A stretch of 64,000 nt of DNA, taken from contig JANOJN010000079.1 in NCBI GenBank assembly GCA_031418775.1, positions 23,875-87,874 of the forward strand, in the 5' to 3' direction. The stretch is from JANLQX01 sp031418775. GTDB taxonomy: Bacteria > Actinomycetota > Acidimicrobiia > Acidimicrobiales > JANYDT01. This document shows, in pieces, positions 16,589-25,514 of the stretch (within the stretch, counting starts at the first letter, position 1; every line of letters begins with the position of its first letter). Below the pieces are notes generated by a model. The model searched no databases. It was given only the letters and a program-made list of their open reading frames with translations, and was not told where the DNA came from. The position numbers were made by a program, and so were the translations under genes.

Positions 16589-17368
16589 TCAGGGCGCGAC
16601 GGGCGCAGGCGTAGCTGGCGCACCGTTGTAGATCGCCGTTTCGAAGCTCCGGAGGAGCGATGCCAGTTGGCTCGCGTCGCAGACACGGTGGTCATAGCTG
16701 ACGTTCACGCCGAGGAGGTTCGTCACGGCAGGAGCGCCGTCACGCACGACGACCCCGGGCGCGACAGCTCCGACCGAGCAGACGAGGGCGCACCGGGTGA
16801 ACGGCACGAACGGAACATCGACGGCCGGAAGGTCGAACCTGGCGACCGACGAAATGAGCGCCGCCCCGAACGGCGCACCCGGGATTCCCAAAGCGCCGAT
16901 TCCCAATCCAGCGGCGAAGGCCGACCAGCACCGAAGCGCCAGCCGGCTCACGACTACCGGAACAGCCTCCACCAGGCGGGTGGCCCGGGCCAGTGGACCC
17001 GTGCGACGGCGTGCGTCACGGGCCGACGTGCGGAGCGCTCGCTGGAACTCCTGCGGGCTGAGTTCGTCGGCGCGGTCGACCACGGCGATTCGAAGGTCAT
17101 TCGAGGCATGAATGGCAAAGGACAGGCGGACAGTTCGATGCGGTCGAACCTTCCAGCGGCCGGCACGCCGATTCGCTACGGGATTGGCGGCAAGGGCCTG
17201 GCCGAGTGCGAAGCCAACGATGGCGACCGGGGCGATGTTCGGATGGGTACGGGCGATGCGATCCCAGTCGAGCTGGAGGTGCATGCCAATTCGCGCGTCG
17301 ACGCCTCCGGGCCAGGTCGCCATCGCCACCCGGTCGCGGCGCTTCAGCCGGCCCGACGATGCGTTCAT
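16589..17368 (-). CDS. Stand-alone 2-oxoacid dehydrogenase acyltransferase-like (E2 catalytic-domain) protein
   Basis: A 259-residue protein resembling only the catalytic domain of dihydrolipoyl acyltransferases. The C-terminal NVSYDHRVCDASQLASLLRSFE matches the HxxxD active-site region of the E2/CAT fold (His and Asp kept). There is no lipoyl or E1/E3-binding domain, so it is not a normal E2 subunit. Similar stand-alone proteins occur in actinobacteria without known function. Upstream (17369-17565) is about 200 bases in which I see no gene. Acyl transfer from CoA is the inferred chemistry. Confidence 0.7.
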   Translation of the reverse strand: MNASSGRLKRRDRVAMATWPGGVDARIGMHLQLDWDRIARTHPNIAPVAIVGFALGQALAANPVANRRAGRWKVRPHRTVRLSFAIHASNDLRIAVVDRADELSPQEFQRALRTSARDARRRTGPLARATRLVEAVPVVVSRLALRCWSAFAAGLGIGALGIPGAPFGAALISSVARFDLPAVDVPFVPFTRCALVCSVGAVAPGVVVRDGAPAVTNLLGVNVSYDHRVCDASQLASLLRSFETAIYNGAPATPAPVAP

Positions 17369-17565
17369 CCGTTGGGACGAACGGTACGTGAACCCAAAAC
17401 CATGGGGTCACGCTACTGAGCGGGTGCCCCTATCCCCTGCGGGCCGGTACGAGTCGAGCTCGCCCGAACGGACCTCGCCATGACCCGTCGGATCCAAAGC
17501 CAACTGCCACGACGGGAACGCCGATTGCTGTGCGACGTTCGGCGACCCCGCGTGAGTTCCCTGGA

Positions 17566-18759
17566 TCAGTCCCAGGCGACGGGGAGGACCTTGCGACCCC
17601 ACAGGAACGGCGCATCGAGTCGCTTGGTGTCGCCGGCCAGACGCATGGTCGGAAACCGTGACACCAGAGTTTCGACGGCGATGCGTCCGCTGAGGCGTGC
17701 TAGACCGGCGCCGAGGCAGTAGTGGATGCCCCAGGAGAAGGCGAGGTGCTTCTTCAGGTCGGTCAGCGGGCGGTCGAGGCGGAAGTCGTCGGGGTTCGTG
17801 AACAGCGCGGGGTCGCGGTTGGCCGACGCGTAGAGCACCATCACCTTCGAATCCTCGGGGATCGCCACGCCGCCGACTTCGGTGGCCACGTTGTTGGTGC
17901 GGCACAGCCCGAGCACCGGCGGATCGAACCGGAGGCTCTCCTCCACGGCGACCTCGACGAGGGACGGATCGGCGACGAGCTGCGCCCACAGCGACGGCGT
18001 CTCGAGTACCCGCCACATCAGGTTGGTGATCAGTGAGGTCGTCGTCTCGTGTCCAGCGACGAGGAACTGCGACACCGTGTTCACGGCCTCGTCGATCGGT
18101 AGCACCCCGCCGTCGTCGTCGTAGGGCGCGGTCGCGACGTAGGACAGGAATCCGTCGGGGAGCTCCTCTCCCTTCGCGTGGAGTGCTCGACGTAACTCGA
18201 TTTGCTCGCGGGCGAAGCGGCCGATCCCGAGGCGTCCGTCGCGACCGCGGTCCTGATACGCCATCCCGGCCACCATGTCGTCGGCCCAGCGGCTGAACTG
18301 CTCACGGTCGGCGATGTCGATGCCGAGCAGCGCGCAGAAGCTGGCGACCGGCAGCGCGAGGGCGTAGTCGTGGTTCAGCTCGCAGCCGTTGTGACCCGAA
18401 GCGCGCAGATCGTCGGCAAGCGACTCGGCGAGCTCGCGTATCGCCGGAGCGGTCCTGTTCACCGCGCTCGGCAGGAACGGGTCACGGAGGAAGCGGCGGC
18501 GATGGGTGTGGATCGGCGGATCGTCGTGCTGCACGTCGCCGACACTCGAGGACTTCTTCACTCCCGGGCCCTTGGCGTTGGACCACACCGCCGTGTCCTG
18601 GAGAATCGACACGACGTCGGTCGGCGAGGCAACGGTGTAGAGCGAGTACTCCTCCGTCGTCTCGAAGTGGACGGGGCACTTCGCCCGCAACTCGCGGTGC
18701 GCCGCTGCGGGATCGTCGAGAACGTGCGCAGCCGTGAGCGAGTAGTCGATGTCCGTCAT
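17566..18759 (-). CDS. Cytochrome P450
   Basis: A 397-residue soluble bacterial P450. It has the I-helix AGHETTTSL (oxygen activation), the K-helix ExxR (EESLRF) and the haem-binding loop FSWGIHYCLGAGLARL with the thiolate cysteine. It hydroxylates an unknown substrate and needs a ferredoxin and reductase; a 3Fe-4S ferredoxin and ferredoxin reductase pair lies at 39974-41384 in the same window and is a candidate redox chain. The neighbouring genes give no substrate clue. Length and motifs are normal. Confidence 0.95.
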   Translation of the reverse strand: MTDIDYSLTAAHVLDDPAAAHRELRAKCPVHFETTEEYSLYTVASPTDVVSILQDTAVWSNAKGPGVKKSSSVGDVQHDDPPIHTHRRRFLRDPFLPSAVNRTAPAIRELAESLADDLRASGHNGCELNHDYALALPVASFCALLGIDIADREQFSRWADDMVAGMAYQDRGRDGRLGIGRFAREQIELRRALHAKGEELPDGFLSYVATAPYDDDGGVLPIDEAVNTVSQFLVAGHETTTSLITNLMWRVLETPSLWAQLVADPSLVEVAVEESLRFDPPVLGLCRTNNVATEVGGVAIPEDSKVMVLYASANRDPALFTNPDDFRLDRPLTDLKKHLAFSWGIHYCLGAGLARLSGRIAVETLVSRFPTMRLAGDTKRLDAPFLWGRKVLPVAWD

Positions 18760-18834
18760 GCGCGGAATCTATCGGTCGCAGGCCGTGAGAGGCGAGTCGC
18801 CATTCGATCGCCAAACCCAGCTTGGACGCGCTTG

Positions 18835-20670
18835 TTAGAGCTGCGCGACCGACCGGGCCAACAACAGCACTCCGGCGCCGGCGATCGCGAACCCCGACAC
18901 CAGCGGCAGGGCGTTGGTGACGGCGTAGAGACGGGCTCCGGCCGGGGTGCTGAGTCGGGACGACCACCCGCGGACGCCGCGTTCGAAACGGACGATGAGC
19001 AGACCGGCACCGACGAGGGTTGCGGCGAGCCCGATCCCGTAGGCGACGACGAGGGCTACCCCGAACGGCACTCGGCCAACGGCGATCGCCCCGAGCAGGA
19101 CGACGAGCGCTGACGGGCTCGGAACGAGGCCGCCGGCGAGTCCCATCATCACCAGCTCGCGCCGACGCACGACAGAACCGGGTGCCGGGAGGACGTGGTC
19201 GTGGGACCAACCCCCGTGGGCGTGGCTGGTGACGATGAACCGCGGGTCGTCCGGGTGGGCGCGTGTGGCAGCGTCGGCGGTGAGTGCCGAAGCGCGGCCA
19301 GGCGTGTCGACATGGGCATGGGCATCGGCAAGGGGGTGGGGGTCGTGGAGAACCGACGCGTCGTCGTGGTGCGCGACTGCGTGCTCGTGGTCATGCGGTT
19401 CCGGGTGCGGATGATCGTGCCCGTGGTCATGGTCATGTGGGTGCGGATGATCGTGCCCGTCGTCATGCGCGTGGTCCTGGTCTTTCGGGTGTGGATGGGC
19501 GTGCCCGTGGTCATGGTCTTGCGGGTGCGGGTGCGGGTGCGGATGATCGTGCCCTCCCGTCCATCCCGCGACGCCATGACGACCGGGTCGGCGCCAGGCG
19601 GCCAGCCGAGTCCGCAACAACGTGAACCCGACGCCGATCACCAGGACGCCCGACACGACGCTCGCCCATCGCACCGACCGATCCGCGGAAACCACCGTGG
19701 TGGCCGACACGAGCACACCGAGCACCATGATGCCGACGGTGTGCGTCGCCGCCACCGTGCCACCGATGGCGATGATGTCCGCAGTTCGTCCTCGACGTCC
19801 GAGTGCGTACGCCGCAATGATGGTCTTGCCGTGTCCGGGCGCCAATGCGTGAAGACCCCCGAGAACGACGGCGAGCAGCATGGCTCCGGCGGCGAAGGGC
19901 AGCGTGACCTTGCGGTGGTCGAGCAGAGATTGGAATCGCTGCGTCAGACCGTCGTTGCCCCGATTGGTGGGCGCAGGTGACGCCGTGGCCGAGTCGGAAG
20001 CAGACGCCATTTCCGCAGCTGCACCGCGAGACACTTTGAACGATGCCCCGAGTTGCCGAAGCGGAGCGCTCACGGCTTCCTTCGGATAGCGCAGCAGGAG
20101 ATCGGTGGGGGAGACGGTCGCCACCTCGCCGTCGATGCCGACACCGTTGCCTGATACGGAGATCTCCCGCCAACCGAGACGATCGGGGTAGTTGCGGTCG
20201 ACAATGTTCACAGACGCCGGAGATGACTCGCCCGACGTGGCATGCAGCCGACACTCGAGCCGGAGCGTCGTCAGGCCCGCCTGACCCGAAGGGAACGAGA
20301 GCTGAGCTCCACCCGTCGGTGCGAGTGGCACAGGGACTCCGCTCCGGGTGATGTCCAGTGACTGAGCGATGGATTTGCAGCGCTCGTCACGCCAACGATC
20401 GGCGGCGATGGGCGGAACAGGACCGCTCGATGCGCCGAGTTCCTGGCGAATCTTCAGGGCCGGGATCTCGGCAAGGTCGACGACATACACAACGTCGACG
20501 TGTCCGAGCGTAAGCGTGACATGTGTCGCCGTGTTCGTGGTGAAATTCCCGAGCGGATGAGCGATCGCGGCATCGGGGCGAAAGGCCAGCGCACTGACAA
20601 TCCCGACGAGCAGTGCGATACGCCGGGCCGATTGACTGCGTCGGCGGACTACGAGCGTGAGCGTTGACAT
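18835..20670 (-). CDS. NicO-family nickel/cobalt transporter with His-rich loop
   Basis: A 611-residue membrane protein. A signal sequence ends at AIAHPLGNF and is followed by an extracytoplasmic domain (about residues 35-235). Membrane helices then carry the NicO signature GGLHALAPGHGKTIIAAYALG. A loop of roughly 120 residues is packed with His and Asp (HDH/HPH repeats) before the last helices. The family moves Ni2+ or Co2+; the loop likely binds metal. The start is one of two adjacent ATGs (20670, or 20673, which overlaps the upstream stop as ATGA); GGAG is better spaced for 20670. It forms an apparent operon with the TPR and DUF4331 genes. Confidence 0.85.
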   Translation of the reverse strand: MSTLTLVVRRRSQSARRIALLVGIVSALAFRPDAAIAHPLGNFTTNTATHVTLTLGHVDVVYVVDLAEIPALKIRQELGASSGPVPPIAADRWRDERCKSIAQSLDITRSGVPVPLAPTGGAQLSFPSGQAGLTTLRLECRLHATSGESSPASVNIVDRNYPDRLGWREISVSGNGVGIDGEVATVSPTDLLLRYPKEAVSAPLRQLGASFKVSRGAAAEMASASDSATASPAPTNRGNDGLTQRFQSLLDHRKVTLPFAAGAMLLAVVLGGLHALAPGHGKTIIAAYALGRRGRTADIIAIGGTVAATHTVGIMVLGVLVSATTVVSADRSVRWASVVSGVLVIGVGFTLLRTRLAAWRRPGRHGVAGWTGGHDHPHPHPHPQDHDHGHAHPHPKDQDHAHDDGHDHPHPHDHDHGHDHPHPEPHDHEHAVAHHDDASVLHDPHPLADAHAHVDTPGRASALTADAATRAHPDDPRFIVTSHAHGGWSHDHVLPAPGSVVRRRELVMMGLAGGLVPSPSALVVLLGAIAVGRVPFGVALVVAYGIGLAATLVGAGLLIVRFERGVRGWSSRLSTPAGARLYAVTNALPLVSGFAIAGAGVLLLARSVAQL

Positions 20671-22088
20671 CATGTGCTCCTGGTGGTCGGGGTGGCGGCT
20701 TGTTGGGCGGGGGCGGGGGATGGCAGCGCGGGAACAGGAAGCCCAAGTCGGTCGGCGAGCGAGCGAACGGCGCGCGTCTGGAGCGGGGACGACCATGGAT
20801 TACGGATCGCTGCGGCGAGCTCACGACGGGCCGCCGCAAGATCGCCCGTTGCGGCAAAGACCTCGGCCGCGTGCCACCGAGTGGAGGAGACACCGGGTTG
20901 GGTCGCCACCGCCGCGCGTGCGTAGGGCAGGGCCTCGACCGGGCGGCCGGAGACGAACAACGACCATGCCATCGCGTCGTTGGTGAAGATCGTGCGACGT
21001 TCCGCGTACGCCCGTCGGGCCGCCCGCAGCGCCGCAGGCGCCGAGCCCGAGCCACGGTCGGCGAGCAGGATCGCCAACTCGGCGTCAACGACCGCACCGT
21101 TCGCCTCGAACAGGGCGACGCTCGCATCGACGAGCTGATCCGTGGCTGTTGCCGTCTTCTGATCACCACTCGCTCGCGCCAGATCGGCCCGGAGCCCGAG
21201 TGCTCCCGGAAGCGGAATCCTTTCGACGAGACGATCAAGGATCGTCGCGGCTCGGCGTGAATCATCTCGGGCCATGGCGACCCGAGCCGAACCGAGCATC
21301 GCCGTTCCATTTGTCGGTTCGATCCGGAGTGACTGCTCATAGGTGCGGCCAGCGGCGGCGAGGTGGCCCGACTCGAGAAGCACGTCGCCGAGATACGCAA
21401 GCGCGATGGCACGATCGATCGATCCAGTCGGCGCGGCTGACACGGCCTGGCGCATGGCGATCTCTGCGCCGAGCAGATCACCGGTGAGCTGGCGGCGATA
21501 GGAGAGCCGTGAGAGCGTGGCGACATTCGGGCGCTCCTCGACGAGCGACTCGATCTGTGCAAAGGCCTGTTCGTAGTTCCCTAGTTCAATATCGGCATCG
21601 AACAGGGAAATGCGTCCGTCCAACGCGTCTGGTCGTTGCCGGACGACGTCGGTAGCGAGCGAGCGAGCATCCTGGAATCGATGCCGGGCAAGCGCAAGCG
21701 TGGCCTTGGTCCCCAGCAGCTCCGGGGTGGAGCCGAGGCGCTTCTCGGCTTGCCGCAACGCCGATTCGGCAAGTGGATAGAAAGCGGGATCGGCCGTCTC
21801 GAAGGCCCGCCGGACATAGGCGGCACCCAGCTGACGCCAGTCGTCACCGTTGCTCGGGTTGGAGCGGGTGGCCGACTCGAGCCGGGTGATGCGGTCGACG
21901 GTGGAGAGGCTTCGCGACGCCGGCTTGGCCAGGCCCGGTGCCAGAGTCGATGGGGATGCGGGCGAGACCGTCGCTGCTGAGGCTGCTGCGCCCGGAATCG
22001 CTGCCAATGAGATCATAAGCACACCTATGACTGACCGGATGCCGGAGGTGATGCGGGTGCCGGACCGCACGTGGCTGGTGCATCGCAC
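20670..22088 (-). CDS. Secreted tetratricopeptide-repeat protein
   Basis: A 472-residue protein. A hydrophobic signal segment (SVIGVLMISLAAIPGAAASA) is followed by about nine helical repeats of TPR type from residue ~55 on (for example DDWRQLGAAYVRRAFE and AIALAYLGDVLLESGHLAAA). TPR proteins serve as binding scaffolds. I take the GTG at 22088, which has a GGAAGGAAC ribosome-binding site. Its stop overlaps the start of the nickel/cobalt transporter gene, so the two are translationally coupled, and the DUF4331 gene lies upstream. The co-occurrence suggests a role in handling a metal or an exported product, but this is inference. Confidence 0.8.
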   Translation of the reverse strand: MRCTSHVRSGTRITSGIRSVIGVLMISLAAIPGAAASAATVSPASPSTLAPGLAKPASRSLSTVDRITRLESATRSNPSNGDDWRQLGAAYVRRAFETADPAFYPLAESALRQAEKRLGSTPELLGTKATLALARHRFQDARSLATDVVRQRPDALDGRISLFDADIELGNYEQAFAQIESLVEERPNVATLSRLSYRRQLTGDLLGAEIAMRQAVSAAPTGSIDRAIALAYLGDVLLESGHLAAAGRTYEQSLRIEPTNGTAMLGSARVAMARDDSRRAATILDRLVERIPLPGALGLRADLARASGDQKTATATDQLVDASVALFEANGAVVDAELAILLADRGSGSAPAALRAARRAYAERRTIFTNDAMAWSLFVSGRPVEALPYARAAVATQPGVSSTRWHAAEVFAATGDLAAARRELAAAIRNPWSSPLQTRAVRSLADRLGLPVPALPSPAPAQQAATPTTRST

Positions 22089-22194
22089 AAGAAGTTCCTT
22101 CCACAGGGATGAGGGTGCGAACAGTGCGCCGCTTCGGGAGAACTCCGCTCGTCCGTCTGCGCCGAGCGCTCGCTTGGGTGTACCAGTCAGGCAA

Positions 22195-22230
22195 AGCCCT
22201 TCGCCGCATGGGGGGTTGCGGCGAAGGGCT
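22195..22230 (-). terminator. Hairpin(s) after the DUF4331 gene
   Basis: A perfect 14-base-pair stem (agcccttcgccgca and its complement) with an 8-base loop lies in the gap between the DUF4331 gene and the TPR gene. A second, nearly perfect 15-base-pair hairpin (22240-22254 with 22267-22282) stands between it and the DUF4331 stop. On the minus strand these would reduce transcription from DUF4331 into the TPR gene. Confidence 0.65.
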
Positions 22231-22375
22231 CGTGCCAGTGTTGAACGTGGCGCCAACTCCCCAGCGGGCGCCGCGTTCAAACAAGCGGGACGGACAACGC
22301 CGAGGCGCGTCGGTTGTTCATCGCGCGCTCGCGACACGCGAACGCGAGCACTCCGGTCGTTGTCCGTCTTCATGA

Positions 22376-23764
22376 TCAGGCCTTGATCGGCTCGTAGGCG
22401 CGGTCGGCGCCGTATCCGTCACGGGGCAGGCCGACATACGGGAACACGTTCAGGAGTTCCCGATCGTTGGCGTCGACACCGTCACCGAGCGCATTGTTCG
22501 GGAATCCGGTGAAGGTCTTGTCGCTCACCAACGGGTTGGCACCGGCCACCACCTGGAGGGCGGTGTCGACGACATCATCGGTGAGGTTGCGGCCGTTGGG
22601 GAACGACGACTTGCCGATGCCGGTGTTGAGGCGGAGCATCTCGGACGGGGCCGAGAACGTCTTCGACTTGTTCAGACCGGGGATACCCGTGAGGAAGATC
22701 ACGGCGAGGTCCTGGCGGCCCGCGAAGGCCGCCGGGAGCCCGGCGTCGACGCTGGTCGGCACCTTGATGCCGGCCGGGCCGTAGAGGAACGGGATCAACT
22801 TGCCGAGCTCAGGGTCGAGGACGGACTTGGCGAACTGGCCGTCCTTGTCCGGGCTCGACGCATTGAACGTGTCCTTCTGCCCGACGGGGATGACGACCTC
22901 GTTGACGAGCGGGTTGCCAAGACGGGCAACCTGCTTCCAGTTGCCGTTGCCGTTGCCTTCACCGACACGACGTGACGTGGTCGCCCAGACACCGACGACG
23001 GGATCCCCGGCGTTGGTGATGCGACCGCTCGGAACCTGCAACACGATCGAGCTGATGTTCTGCCCGGCGAGGTAGTCGATTCCCGCCGCAGTCGGCTGCT
23101 TGATGACGTGGAAGGAGTTCAGCGGACGCAGACCACCGAGGTCGAAGATCGCCCCGAGGTCGGCGAAGAACGGGTCATCACGTGGACCGGCAAAGACCCG
23201 GATCGCGCCCTGTTCCAGCTGATGGCTCGCCCCGGCGACGGTCGTCCGATAGTTCGGCGTCGAGCGGGTGGCGCCGACGTAGGCCGGCGCGGTCAGAAGG
23301 TTCTGTCCGATCGGCTTGCTTTCCTTTCCGCGAACTTCCGTCAGCGTGTAGGTCTGCTTGCGGTTGAGGTCCGCGTCATCGACCGACGTCACCTGGTTCG
23401 TGTTGTAGAGGAACGTGTTCGGGTTCGAATACGTCGTCTTGAAACGGAACTGGTACTTGATGTCGGCAACGGCATCGCCGTTGTTGTCGATGTTGAGCTC
23501 ATAGAGCACGTCGTCACCGAACTTCGAGAAGTTCGGTCCGCCACCGGGATTCTGGAACGGGTCGGTGTTGATGACGAACGTCGTCGAGTCCGGGCGATCC
23601 GGGCTCACGAAGGCGTAGAGGTCGGTGAGGTCGGCGACCGGATCCTCGGTGATCGCCGGCGCCTCCCGATGGCTCGATGCCGTGGTCGGTGCGGCAAGGC
23701 TGAATCCGAGCGCAGCGGCCAGGCCGATGGCGGGAATGCCCTGTCGAAGGAGTGAACGTTTCAT
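22376..23764 (-). CDS. Secreted DUF4331-family protein
   Basis: A 462-residue exported protein. The signal peptide (about residues 1-29) ends before SSHREAPAITEDPVADLTDLYAFVSPD, the hallmark opening of DUF4331 proteins. FINTDPFQNPGG-like and DGVDANDRELLNVFPYVGLPRDG stretches are also family-like. Function is unknown; in other genomes, as I recall, it is found near NicO/HupE-type transporters and TPR proteins, as here. The ATG at 23764 gives the signal peptide directly; the upstream extension is not protein-like. Two hairpins follow the gene. Confidence 0.88.
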   Translation of the reverse strand: MKRSLLRQGIPAIGLAAALGFSLAAPTTASSHREAPAITEDPVADLTDLYAFVSPDRPDSTTFVINTDPFQNPGGGPNFSKFGDDVLYELNIDNNGDAVADIKYQFRFKTTYSNPNTFLYNTNQVTSVDDADLNRKQTYTLTEVRGKESKPIGQNLLTAPAYVGATRSTPNYRTTVAGASHQLEQGAIRVFAGPRDDPFFADLGAIFDLGGLRPLNSFHVIKQPTAAGIDYLAGQNISSIVLQVPSGRITNAGDPVVGVWATTSRRVGEGNGNGNWKQVARLGNPLVNEVVIPVGQKDTFNASSPDKDGQFAKSVLDPELGKLIPFLYGPAGIKVPTSVDAGLPAAFAGRQDLAVIFLTGIPGLNKSKTFSAPSEMLRLNTGIGKSSFPNGRNLTDDVVDTALQVVAGANPLVSDKTFTGFPNNALGDGVDANDRELLNVFPYVGLPRDGYGADRAYEPIKA

Positions 23765-23836
23765 GACTCTCGTTTCTGTTGCGGGTGGGGGGTTGTGGTG
23801 CTGGGGATCAGGGGCCCGCTGGCCGAGGCGCACTCG

Positions 23837-24868
23837 TCATGGCGCAGCGGGGACGGGAGCGATGCCGACGACGACCCATCGGTCGGCCAGAGGCGCCGCA
23901 ATCACGTGCATCTCGTGAGGCGCCGCCAGTGTCACGACGCGGGCCCATTGGTAGGCGCCGCTGCCGTAGGCATCGAGCAGAGCCTGCGGATCGTCCAAGG
24001 TGTAGATGTCGCCGACCGACTCAACGGCCACGGCGCCCGGAGTGGTGCAGAGCGCTTCGGCCAGCCACACCGCACCGAGCAGGCCGCCCCCGTACTCGCC
24101 GACCGGAGTCTTCCGGGGCTGGTTGCCCGATGATGCGCAGCCGTTCTGTCGCGCGGCAGACCAAGCGACAACGTCGTCGGCCAACCGGCTCTCCGGCGCG
24201 GCGTAGCGCTGCGTGATCGTCCGCCGTTCCCACGAAACCTTCCAGCCGGATTCGTCCTTGCGGGCCGGGAGTTTCACGACGGCGGTGGGACCGACGACGC
24301 CTCGAATCTCATCGATCGTCGGGGCCTGGTCGACGCGCAGGGTAGGCGCGTCAGGGCCTTCGCTGGCGTCGGCATCGACGGCGGACGACAGCCACGCCGG
24401 ATCCCGGCTCAGGATGTCGGCGAAGCGAGTGGCCGAGCCGATGCGCTCCTGCTCGATGTCCGGAAGGAGCGCGAAGGCGTCGACGGTCCGTCCGGCGACG
24501 ACTGCATCGCCGAACGCCGCCGCGGCGGCAGCCGGGCTGGCGGCGCTGGCACTGGCGGCGCGACTCCGACGAGACGACGGACCGGCCACCGGTTCGGGCC
24601 CCGGGGCGGTCTTGTCCGCCGGTGGAACGGTGAAGGAGAGGCCGGGCTCCGGCGCGCCGAGCACCAGTCGCGATTGTCCGGGGACGGCCTCGGTCGGTTG
24701 GGCCGAGGGCGCCGAAGCGCTCAGCGGGACCGGCGGAGGTGGCGTCGTGGTCGTCTGACCACTGCACCCCGAGAGCGCGAGGGCGAGAACGCCGGAGGAG
24801 AGCGCGAACCAGGTTTGAACGCTGCGCCGATGAGCGACTGCCTTCGTGAACCGATGACGTTGCGACAT
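23837..24868 (-). CDS. Putative lipoprotein of unknown function
   Basis: A 343-residue protein with an N-terminal signal sequence ending in a lipobox (LALALSGC, cysteine about residue 35), then a Thr/Pro/Ala-rich linker to about residue 115, then a folded domain. The domain is not a family I recognise; WKVSWERRTITQRY resembles the MecA-N/NTF2-like or penicillin-binding-associated regions of secreted proteins only loosely. It lies 72 bases upstream of the DUF4331 gene on the same strand and could be the first gene of that unit. Confidence 0.75.
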   Translation of the reverse strand: MSQRHRFTKAVAHRRSVQTWFALSSGVLALALSGCSGQTTTTPPPPVPLSASAPSAQPTEAVPGQSRLVLGAPEPGLSFTVPPADKTAPGPEPVAGPSSRRSRAASASAASPAAAAAAFGDAVVAGRTVDAFALLPDIEQERIGSATRFADILSRDPAWLSSAVDADASEGPDAPTLRVDQAPTIDEIRGVVGPTAVVKLPARKDESGWKVSWERRTITQRYAAPESRLADDVVAWSAARQNGCASSGNQPRKTPVGEYGGGLLGAVWLAEALCTTPGAVAVESVGDIYTLDDPQALLDAYGSGAYQWARVVTLAAPHEMHVIAAPLADRWVVVGIAPVPAAP

Positions 24869-25167
24869 GTTGAAGGTTCGTCACCGGACGTCGCTTGGAT
24901 GCCTCGGGTAAGAACAATCCGGAGCAAGCCGAGCGCAGCCGCCCCCTGACTCGGCGCTCGGCGGCCTCGTCGAAGCCTTCCCGAACTCTGGCGAGCTCCG
25001 TGCGCTTACGCCGAGATCTCAGTGCTCAGGCCAAGGCCGACGGCCGGCGGCGGCGCGAGCCGTCAAGTTCACCTCGAACGTGGTCGATGAACGGGGTGCC
25101 GCCACGACCGCGGGTAACCTGTACCCATTCGACCACACGGCCCGTCGGCCGACATCAGGAGATCACC
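24869..25167. other. Intergenic region between lipoprotein and surface-protein genes
   Basis: This 299-base divergent interval holds the promoters of the lipoprotein (minus) and the small surface protein (plus). A 9-base inverted repeat (gccgagcgc / gcgctcggc, 24928-24936 with 24954-24962) and a short operator-like repeat (gggta-5 bases-taccc, 25112-25126) are present. AGGAG lies just before the ATG at 25168. I see no gene in it. Confidence 0.4.
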
Positions 25168-25482
25168 ATGCTTCGTAAGGCCCTTCGTACCGCAGCCGTT
25201 TCCGTTCTCGTCGGTGGCGCCGCGTTTCTCGCCGTCCCCGCCTCCGCCCAGGAGACGACGACCACCGTCGCCCCCGTGGCCGAGGTCGTTGTCGAGGCAC
25301 CGGTCGCCGACACTGCTGCGCCAGTCGACGCGGCGACCGCCGAAGTTCCGGCCGGTGGCGTTGCCGCTGGTGGCGGCTTCATGAGCAACGACAACGGCTC
25401 AGCCGTTCTTCCCCTCGCCCTGGCGCTCGGCGCCGCTGGCGTCGGAGCCGGCATTTTCGTGTCACGCCGCCGTAAGGCCTGA
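25168..25482 (+). CDS. Small signal-peptide protein with C-terminal membrane anchor and basic tail
   Basis: A 104-residue protein with three parts. It has a signal peptide (residues ~1-28, ending PASAQE), a Val/Ala/Pro/Thr-rich middle, and a C-terminal hydrophobic helix followed by SRRRKA. That layout is the one used by sortase substrates, and a sortase gene begins 32 bases downstream. However, no LPxTG, LAxTG or NPxTG motif precedes the helix; the region reads GGGFMSNDNGSAVLPLALAL. It may use a divergent motif or simply remain membrane-anchored. An AGGAG ribosome-binding site supports the start. Confidence 0.75.
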   Translation: MLRKALRTAAVSVLVGGAAFLAVPASAQETTTTVAPVAEVVVEAPVADTAAPVDAATAEVPAGGVAAGGGFMSNDNGSAVLPLALALGAAGVGAGIFVSRRRKA

Positions 25483-25514
25483 CCACCGCCGTCCTCGCCG
25501 CCCGGTGAGGAGCT

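Noticed and set aside
17369..17565. Minus-strand frames between the P450 and acyltransferase-like genes
   Set aside because: They are Arg/Gly-rich with no ribosome-binding site or family features and look like open non-coding G+C-rich DNA.
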